Assembly: GCA_032717465.1 (NCBI GenBank)
Contig: CM064655.1
Location: 20,363,051 to 20,427,050 of the forward strand
From: Coenobita brevimanus
Taxonomy: Eukaryota > Arthropoda > Malacostraca > Decapoda > Coenobitidae
Length of the DNA stretch: 64,000 nt
Direction of reading: 5' to 3'
Shown here piece by piece: positions 57,394-64,000 of the stretch. Both the position numbers and the translations under genes were made by a program. The notes under the pieces were generated by a model. The model was given only the letters and a program-made list of their open reading frames with translations. It was not told the DNA's origin and did no database searches. The stretch's first letter is position 1, and each line of letters starts with the position of its first letter.

Positions 57394-57730
57394 GGTGACA
57401 AGCGTGCACTCACAACATGAGACAGGCGGTAAGTGGGGAGGATGCAGGAGGCGCTCTAGCGGATGTCAGCAGAACTACGCTCCAAAACACAGCTGGTCTG
57501 TGCCGTGCGCCGAGTTTAAATTATGGGGGGAAAATAAAAAAAATTGTTTTTTTTTTCGAAAAGTATTCAACGATTTTTGGGCACTTTTGGGAATATTAAG
57601 TCCTGGGACCAAAATGTACGGTAAGTGGGAAGTCCGGACAGTGGGCGTCCGGATAGTACAGGGATTACTGTATCGTATACCGAGCCATAGTATAACAAGG
57701 GTTTACTGTATACGTGTACACACACACACA

Positions 57731-57732
57731 CA

Positions 57733-57780
<48 letters not shown>
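57731..57780. repeat. (TA)n microsatellite
   Basis: About 40 bases of TA repeat follow a short CA run. Similar tracts at 51630-51662 and 59228-59274 adjoin other pogo-type ends. Confidence 0.9.
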
Positions 57781-57783
<3 letters not shown>

Positions 57784-58210
57784 TACCCTCACGTCCAGCA
57801 CGCGTTAGTCCAGCACGATTCGAGTCCAGCACGGTGAACAATTAATTAGTATTATTTAATACGATTTAATTACTGCAACACGAGTGTGTTAGCATAACAC
57901 ATACAGAGCTCCAAGAAGTGGGCCAAAGCCGCAGAGTTCACTCTAGCACAATCACCCCGGGTCCAACACGGCCATACTGGACATTCCCATGATGATGATA
58001 GCCAATGGAAAACTTCTGATCAAGTAGCCTTCCCCACCCGCTATCGTGACGTGATCGTGATGCTGCCCAATTAAAAACGCTTCTGGTGTCTTGTGATGTT
58101 TTGTTTACATTTCTCCCGCCACAGAGCCACTCAGTTGCATAATTGCATTGGAAGGTGCTTTTTTCTTGCTGCATTTTCTGCCCTTGTTACTGCATTTTAC
58201 CCTGCTCACG

Positions 58211-58390
58211 ATGCCTAGGAAGCCTTCTGAGAACCCCAAGAAGTGTTGGCACCTCCCTCAGGCCACCAAGCTAGAAAGCATCGAGAGGAAGAAGAAAGGG
58301 GAGAGGAAAGTTGACACTGCCAAGGCCTACGACATGAATGAAGCCAAAGTGATCGCAATAAAAAACTTAAGACAAGCTCCTGGCAGCCGA
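58211..58390 (+). pseudogene. Tigger transposase N-terminal fragment
   Basis: From the ATG at 58211 it reads MPRKPSENPKKCWHLPQATK and LESIERKKKGERKVDTAKAY, a CENP-B-type helix-turn-helix, and ends near NEAKVIAIKN, where inserted sequence begins. At about 58826-58945 the frame AVDEDSDSECDFEGFMREVE looks like the acidic C-terminus of the same protein. The catalytic core is gone. Confidence 0.75.
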
Positions 58391-58790
58391 AGGCTATCAC
58401 ACGGCACTTCATACCAGGTTTGCCGAGGATACGATGGTAAATCGGAACGGTGACGTGGTAAAATTGCCGACGATACCACGGGCATTTGGAATTCATCTGG
58501 ATGGATTCCTGCCGAGCATACGATGGGGAAAACAGTGTGACCAAAACCCAGGCGACTCGACAGAGAATGTATCGTACCACAGCATTGAACATTTAGCCTG
58601 ACACTGAATACATATTAATATTTTAGAATAAATATCAATCGTTTTGAAACCCTTCTCATCGGCGTGCGTACCAGTTTATAAACAAAGTTGCTTCTCCTTA
58701 TTCTCTACCGAGTCAGCGACAGCGATCACTTTCCACAGTCACGAGACGGGCTCTGGCAACAGTGTGAGAAGCATGCACTTTGCCGAGGAT
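58385..58790 (+). repeat. TIR-like repeat, copy 1
   Basis: This is the inverted copy of 61245-61690. The shared end is CTATCACACGGCACTTCATA. The other end is incomplete here. It contains AATATTTTAGAATAAATATC-like A/T-rich sequence in both copies. Confidence 0.6.
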
Positions 58791-59224
58791 TACAGGGCTA
58801 GGACAGGCAGAAGCAGGACCTTCCATGGCTGTGGATGAAGATAGTGATTCTGAGTGTGATTTCGAAGGATTTATGAGGGAGGTTGAGGAGGAGCAACAGC
58901 CAGTACCCGCTAGTGACGCCAGCAGCCATCCTCCGGGGACCCAGTAGGACTAACTACAGCCTTGGATACCACCTTCCATTCCCAGCAAGCCCACCAACAC
59001 TATCCTAAAAGGTTAGTTACCATTCATAGCACAGTACCATTTATTATAATTACAATAGTACCAATATATGTATAGGTATATGGTAGGTACAGTATTTAGG
59101 GTGACTTTTCCGAGGGTTGCTGACATAATTCATTTTTCCCCATAAGCTCTATTGTTAGTCCAACACGTTTTGGTCCAACACGTGACCCATGCATGACAAT
59201 ATTACCGTGCTGGACGCGAGGGTA

Positions 59225-59227
<3 letters not shown>

Positions 59228-59278
<51 letters not shown>

Positions 59279-60194
59279 TCAACCCTCTACTTCCCAGACT
59301 AAAAGGGTGGGGAGACCAGTCCAGCAACACCAAAAGTCCAGCCCCAAATACCATTTCCCGGACTTTTACCATACTTTGTCCGAATTCTCCAATATTGTCC
59401 GGCAATTATTCCGATATTCTAGAGCATTCTGGAATGTAGGTTACCAATTCAAACATAACATACACAGTACATAACACAATAACACTGACACAACAACAAT
59501 AATAATAACTGGTACAGCAGTGGTATTTTGCTAGCTACTCCCCTAAGAATGGCAGGTTTGACAGTTGCTGACAAGAATGTGGAGGATATGATAAAAGATC
59601 AGAAAGCTGGGGAAAAAGAGGAAAATGAACAAGGAATGGAACACCACAAGGTGAGCCAACCACTCATCTGATGACCGAGATACAAACACGCAATTGCCGA
59701 CTGTGATCTCGATCTTGGACTGAATCGGCAATTTTAGTTGGATAATATTTTAATCTTTACCACAATATAGGTTTGCACACCTAATTATCTGAAATCCAGT
59801 CAAAAATTTGTGCTTAATTTAATTATTAATAGAAAATCAGGATTCAGAACGAAGATTTGTTAAAGTTTGCAGTAGTGTTTTGCCTCTAGCCTAACAACTC
59901 GTCTTGACGGACTTTTGTTTTAAATATCTTACAATGGAGTGGTAGGTGGTGGTGACCATCATCCACTCACTTGATGTAGTGCTGCCTACTTCTTCCTCAG
60001 CCTTTATCATTCTTTTTCTGTGCCTGCCCTCCTCTCTTCCTATTTCTCCCATCTTTCCTGTCACTACTTAATGCTTTTCTTTCCGTTCCTGGTGGCTTTA
60101 CATTGAGAGACAAGCCAAATGGTTTCCTGTAAGCCAAGATACCATTTACAACGCTGGGTGGTAACCATATAACCAAACCATACATGCTCCCTAT
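59228..60194. other. (TA)n followed by spacer
   Basis: (TA)n lies at 59228-59274. CACTCAACCCTCTACTTCCC at 59276 looks like the terminal repeat of the MITE at 60887, but no partner end was found. The rest is A/T-rich with no gene. Confidence 0.5.
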
Positions 60195-60315
60195 ATGTCA
60201 AGTGGGTTGGTGGAGGGTTAGTGTCCCTCCCAGTAAAACAAATAACTCAGAGTCAAATGGCCACCCCGTACGGGATTATGGCGTCTGGCAATAGATAGAT
60301 AGATAGACAATGGAG
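60195..60315 (+). mobile_element. Short element joining RTE LINE 5' and 3' ends
   Basis: GGTTGGTGGAGGGTTAGTG at about 60208 matches the 5' end of RTE copy A (13530-13580). It is followed about 40 bases later by the RTE 3' terminus with ACGGGATTATGGCGTCTGGC and an (ATAG)n tail. Everything between the two LINE ends is missing. A similar join is at 17686-17760. Confidence 0.65.
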
Positions 60316-60886
60316 ATTTTTTTTTTTTTAATCAAAATATTTATGCAAAACAGAAGTCTGTCAGGGCATGCTGACTATCTGAAGGGAAAATATCTGCAAA
60401 CATTGGCTCATTATAGCTCTGAAACCTAATTTTTTAATTAAGTTATATTAGGTAAAAATTTTTTAGTGGATTTCAGATAATTAGGTGTGTATGAGCCTCT
60501 GTGGCAAAAAAAATTAAAATAATTTCCAGTGAAAAGTGCTGATTCGGTACTTAGTCACCCTGAGTCATGTGAGCTAGGTGAGTCAGAATGGATACCGCTG
60601 ACTTTGCTCATAAGAAAATAATTTTTAAAATTACTTATCAGTTTTACTGTGCCCAAGCCTTGCTTAAATACTACTGTGTTATATAATAAATTATTTATAG
60701 TGGCACATGAGAAAGGTAAGAGGCAAATGGGCTATTGCCATGAGTTTGGAACTGGTGGAGTGAAGCAGGATGGTGGCCATGATGCTTTTCGTGTACGAAA
60801 ATATCTTCTTATATATGTTACAAATGGCCTTTATCAAGTCTAAACCTTGCTAAAATTACAGTGTGTTGTGTAGCAGACTACCTATA
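60316..60886. other. A/T-rich spacer
   Basis: No gene is visible. The short frame at 60649-60843 has no recognisable domain. Confidence 0.45.
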
Positions 60887-61824
60887 CACTCAACCCCCTG
60901 CTATCGCGCCTAATTGGTCACAGGAAACGTGCGTGATAGCTGAATACGCGATAGCTGAACTGAACAATCAATGGGAAAATTTCTAATTGGTTTTTCGGTT
61001 GCCCAATTTTTCTAACTTTTAACCACTTTATGCCTATGATTTCCTGCCAATCTCTCCTCTAACATGAAATAAAGCATTATTATATTAATAATAACAGTAT
61101 CATGAATAAATAAACAACATAAAAGGCCATCAAACTTTTATAAGGATTACGGCTTGGGTGGTTTGATGGGTTCCGAGGCTTGGGAGTGGCTTAGTTGCCG
61201 CCAGATCTCTTTGGCTTCTCCATTTCTTTAGTGTCCACAGCTAAAGGGGGTATCACATGGTACCTTATATCAGGAATGGCTGAGGAACATTTAAGTGGAA
61301 CAAAACTTGGACGCTATCACACACGTTCCTCACACTGTCGTCAGAGCCCTGTCTCAGTTGTAAACAGGTGATTACTTTATCGAAATCACAGTTTTTTCGG
61401 CAAAAGAAATATTAACTCTTTATAAGGGTTTCAAAAGGATTGATATTTATTCTAAAATACAATATTAATAAGTATTCAGTGTTAGGCTAAATTTCAATGC
61501 TGTAGTACGATATATTCTTTCGAGCCAAATGTGTTTTGGTCACTGTTTTGCCCGCTGTGTCCTCGGCAGGAATCCGTTCAGATGCATTCCAAATGCCCGT
61601 GCTATAATCAGGAATTTTACCACATTATCGTTCCGATTAACCATCGCATCCTCTGCAAACCTCGTATGAAGTGCCGTGTGAATAAGTTTCGCTTAGTCTG
61701 TCTTCAAACTCGACGCGTGATAGCGGTCTTGGGGTGCGTGATAGCAAGTATGGTTGTGCATTTGATGTGTGCGTGACAGCAGATAAGCATGATAGATGAA
61801 CGCGCAATAGCAGGGGGTTGAGTG
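60887..61824. mobile_element. TA-flanked MITE
   Basis: Ends are CACTCAACCCCCTGCTATCG and CACTCAACCCCCTGCTATTG (reverse complement), with TA at 60885-60886 and 61825-61826. No transposase is present. Tc1/mariner or pogo mobilisation is inferred from the TA duplication. It contains the repeat at 61245-61690. Confidence 0.83.
61245..61690 (-). repeat. TIR-like repeat, copy 2
   Basis: Inverted homolog of 58385-58790. One end reads GTATCACATGGTACCTTATA, the other, reversed, TTCACACGGCACTTCATACG. It may be a nested MITE. Confidence 0.6.
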
Positions 61825-62142
61825 TAGTTTTATATGAAAGAATGATGGCCGGACTTTTGTGAGAATCCTGGCCACAGCCCGTGTCCGTGAAATACAAAAT
61901 CTGGGAATTCAGGGTACAAGAAATGAAGGGTCGAGTGTATATGTATTTACCTATTTGTATTTACCTATTTGTAGTATACAGGAATTGAGCAATGCTCGTG
62001 TTGTCCTGTCTCCATATCCACATTTATCAAGTCTACCTTTACACACATGAATGTTTTTCTCATGTACCACCTCTTTGTCTAAGTCGTTCCAAATATTTAA
62101 GTATTTACCTAATATATCTAACTGTGATATACACGGAATGTA

Positions 62143-62470
62143 CTATGCTCGTGGGTTTCCGTCGCTGTTTCTCAATAAGTCGAATTTAACTTTAAACTCG
62201 TTTAAGTTTCTAGACTGGACGATCTCTTTGTCCAGGCTATTCCATAAGTCTGTACTTCTGTAAGGAAAGCTATATTTCTTGATATCCTTCAAGCAGCTTG
62301 ACTTTTTCATTTTCATTCCATGTCCTCTTGTTGCTCTCTTATCCCATACAAACAGATCTTCTTTGTCAATTTTATCTACTCCCACCATGGTCCTGAACAC
62401 CGCAATCATGTCTCCCCTCTTTCTCCTTTCCTCTAACAAAGGAAAATCCAGTTTTTCCAGCCTCTCTGTA
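62143..62470 (-). pseudogene. CR1-like LINE C-terminus in a shifted frame
   Basis: EERRKRGDMIAVFRTMVGVD, DLFVWDKRATRGHGMKMKKS and YRSTDLWNSLDKEIVQSRNL continue the RT protein and end in a proper stop. A one-base deletion near 62470 (SYTERLEKLDF has become SYREAGKTGF) separates it from the main frame. Confidence 0.82.
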
Positions 62471-64000
62471 TGACAGGTCTGTCAGACTGGGGACCATCTT
62501 GGTTGCTGTTCTTTGTATTCTCTCAATCTTGTTTATATCTTTCTTTTTGTGTGGGGACCACACTACCGCTGCATATTCTAACCTGGGGTGGATCATGGCC
62601 ACTATCAATTTTTTCATCATTTCCTCATCAATACAATGAAATGCTACTCTTATGTTAGTCAAGAGTTTATAAGTCTCTCCAACTATCTTGTTAATGTGCT
62701 TTTCTGGTGACAAACTATCTTGGACCAGCACTCCCAAATCTTTCTCTTCTCTCCTTTTTGTGATTAATTCATTACCCAAAAAATAATTCAGTGATGGTCT
62801 CCTGGTACTTTTACCCATTTCCAATATTTTACATTTCTTTACATTAAATTTCATTTCCCACGTCCGGCTCCAATTGTGTATCCTATCCAAATCCTCCTGC
62901 AGTATTTTACAATCCTCCTCAACCTCTATCTTCCTCAAGATCTCTACATCATCAGCAAACAGACTTGCATAACTGTTCACTCCATCTACCATATCATTTA
63001 CGTAAATCAGGAACATTACTGGCGCCAACACTGAGCCTTGAGGGACTCCACTTGTTACTTCGCTCCATCCAGACATCTTTTCCTTTATTACTGTCCTCAT
63101 TTGTCTGTCTCTCAAAAAGTCTCTCATCCATTCCAGAAGTTTCCCCTTTAGTCCTCCTATATATTCTAGTTTCCACATTAGTCTCTTATGAGGTACCTTG
63201 TCAAAGGCCTTCTCTAAGTCTAAGTACACACAATCCACCCAACCATCTCTCTCCAGTACCACATCAATCGCTCTTGAGTAAAAGCTCAACAAGTTAGAAA
63301 CACATGACCTTCCACTTCTAAATCCAAACTGACATTCAGCCAAAATATTCATCTCTTCCAGATATTTTATCCATCTGTCTTTCAGGATTCTCTCACACAA
63401 TTTTGCGACCATGCTGGTTAGAGACACTGGTCTATAATTCAGGGGTTCTTCCCTGTTTCCTCCCTTGTAAATTGGTACCACATTTGCCCTTTTCCATTCT
63501 TTTATTACTTTCCCCTCTTCCAGTGAGCATACAATTACGCTGTGAATTTTATCCGCCAGTTGTTCTCTGCATTCCTTCAGTACCCAATTAGAAATTCCAT
63601 CAGGTCCTGGGGCTTTCCTTACATCTTGAGTTTCCAGTAATTTATACACTTCCTGTACCTCCACTTTTATATCTTTCATCACCGGAACATTTCTAATCAC
63701 TCCCTCCCCTTCCACAAGCTCCTTTTCTTTAGTGAAAACTGACTGGAAACGTTTGTTCATTATTTCTGCTTGCATTACCGCATCCTTAAAGACCTCTCCT
63801 ACTTTCAGCTTGGTGATTCCTTCCTTTTGTTTCAGTTTGCCATTAACAAATCTATAAAACAGTTTGGGTTCGTCCTTGCATTTGTCAATTATACCTTTTT
63901 CAAAATTCCTTTCTTCTTCTCTACGTATTCTTGTGTATTCATTTCTTGTTCTTTTATATTCTTCCTTTGTTCTGTCATTGCCTCTCTTTCTCCAATTGTT
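62372..64000 (-). CDS. CR1-like reverse transcriptase, partial at window edge
   Basis: The frame is open from the edge to 62372, at least 540 codons. Motifs in order: VRKAPGPDGISNWVLKECRE; EWKRANVVPIYKGGNREEPL; NYRPVSLTSMVAKLCERI; CQFGFRSGRSCVSNLLSFYS; CVYLDLEKAFDKVPHKRLMW; VTSGVPQGSVLAPVMFLIYV; and the catalytic box ASLFADDVEILRKI, which is intact. Next are WEMKFNVKKCKILEMGKS and RLEYAAVVWSPHKKKDINKI. The last 30 codons are out of frame through a one-base deletion. RT activity might survive, since the catalytic and thumb regions are whole. The ATG at 63775 is internal, because coding sequence continues upstream of it. Confidence 0.88.
   Translation of the reverse strand, partial: NNWRKRGNDRTKEEYKRTRNEYTRIRREEERNFEKGIIDKCKDEPKLFYRFVNGKLKQKEGITKLKVGEVFKDAVMQAEIMNKRFQSVFTKEKELVEGEGVIRNVPVMKDIKVEVQEVYKLLETQDVRKAPGPDGISNWVLKECREQLADKIHSVIVCSLEEGKVIKEWKRANVVPIYKGGNREEPLNYRPVSLTSMVAKLCERILKDRWIKYLEEMNILAECQFGFRSGRSCVSNLLSFYSRAIDVVLERDGWVDCVYLDLEKAFDKVPHKRLMWKLEYIGGLKGKLLEWMRDFLRDRQMRTVIKEKMSGWSEVTSGVPQGSVLAPVMFLIYVNDMVDGVNSYASLFADDVEILRKIEVEEDCKILQEDLDRIHNWSRTWEMKFNVKKCKILEMGKSTRRPSLNYFLGNELITKRREEKDLGVLVQDSLSPEKHINKIVGETYKLLTNIRVAFHCIDEEMMKKLIVAMIHPRLEYAAVVWSPHKKKDINKIERIQRTATKMVPSLTDLSYREAGKTGFSFVRGKEKEGRHDCGVQDHGGSR

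Larger units (their letters stand above)
52521..57670 (-). mobile_element. Tigger/pogo element split by an RTE LINE
   Basis: The left end is CAGTAAGCCCTCCACTTTCC at 52521. The right end is CAGTAATCCCTGTACTATCC as reverse complement at 57670. TA is present on both sides. Without the LINE at 52962-54967 the element is about 3.1 kb. A roughly 215-bp part of it is duplicated at about 52600-52950. Confidence 0.88.
57781..59227 (+). mobile_element. Tigger-type element, internally deleted
   Basis: Ends are CAGTACCCTCACGTCCAGCA and CAGTACCCTCGCGTCCAGCA (reverse complement), with TA and (TA)n flanks. It keeps the transposase N-terminus and an acidic C-terminal stretch, with another repeat (about 58385-58790) between them. 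Confidence 0.85.
61930..64000 (-). mobile_element. CR1-like LINE, 3' part, running off the window
   Basis: The minus-strand LINE has a 3' region with repeated AAATAGGTAAATAC sequence at about 61937-61975. The RT frame is open to the window edge. The endonuclease is expected beyond 64000. Confidence 0.85.

Noticed and set aside
1..64000. tRNA, rRNA, bacterial operon or prophage features
   Set aside because: No cloverleaf with A and B boxes, no rRNA core sequence and no operon-like gene runs were recognised on either strand by eye.

Overview
This is eukaryotic nuclear DNA, not a bacterial or viral locus. It has no operons or Shine-Dalgarno sites, long A/T tracts, many microsatellites, and wall-to-wall interspersed transposable elements (TEs). 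The TE mix suggests an arthropod: Ty3/gypsy with very long LTRs, RTE-, Jockey- and CR1-type LINEs, Tc1, pogo/Tigger and piggyBac families, plus a short degenerate TTAGG-like stretch. I would guess a decapod crustacean, but that is inference. The only clear host-gene piece is the last exon of a cyclophilin (minus strand, 32285-32534).

Layout. 1-8434: Ty3/gypsy element whose 5' LTR is cut by the window edge; gag, protease, RT/RNase H and integrase are recognisable but broken by stops and frameshifts. 9738-13575: decayed RTE-type LINE (minus) carrying two small non-autonomous DNA transposons. 13590-14352: piggyBac-derived element. 15197-17324: solo LTR of the same gypsy family with a perfect 5-bp target duplication. 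18150-18451: piggyBac C-terminal remnant, apparently interrupted by another LTR-like block (18452 to about 20930). 21360-23683: 3' end of a second gypsy copy. 23684-26213: Jockey-like LINE with a (CTA)n tail. 26426-27502: 5'-truncated RTE LINE with a 9-bp target duplication. 28860-29420: three copies of a 203-bp tandem repeat. 29753-31432: large inverted repeat with a piggyBac derivative in its middle. 34056-37114: piggyBac transposase pseudogene whose 3' end is present again in inverted orientation. 38221-41215 and 43571-45270: candidate TTAA-bounded elements. 41963-43356: Tc1 pseudo-element. 45748-50540: second Jockey-like LINE (minus) holding an apparently intact Tc1 element (46420-47818) and a SINE fragment. 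50553-59227: run of four pogo/Tigger-type elements separated partly by (TA)n, one of them split by an RTE LINE. 60887-61824: TA-flanked MITE. 61930-64000: CR1-like LINE (minus) running off the window.

The genes do not work together as a pathway; the window is a stratified record of insertions. Several nested insertions can be ordered by comparing an interrupted copy with an uninterrupted paralog inside the same window. I see no new host system. The most unusual items are the minisatellite-bearing LTRs with a conserved open frame, the palindrome with a piggyBac derivative at its centre, the inverted piggyBac termini that share a nonsense mutation, and a possible small element made of joined LINE 5' and 3' ends.
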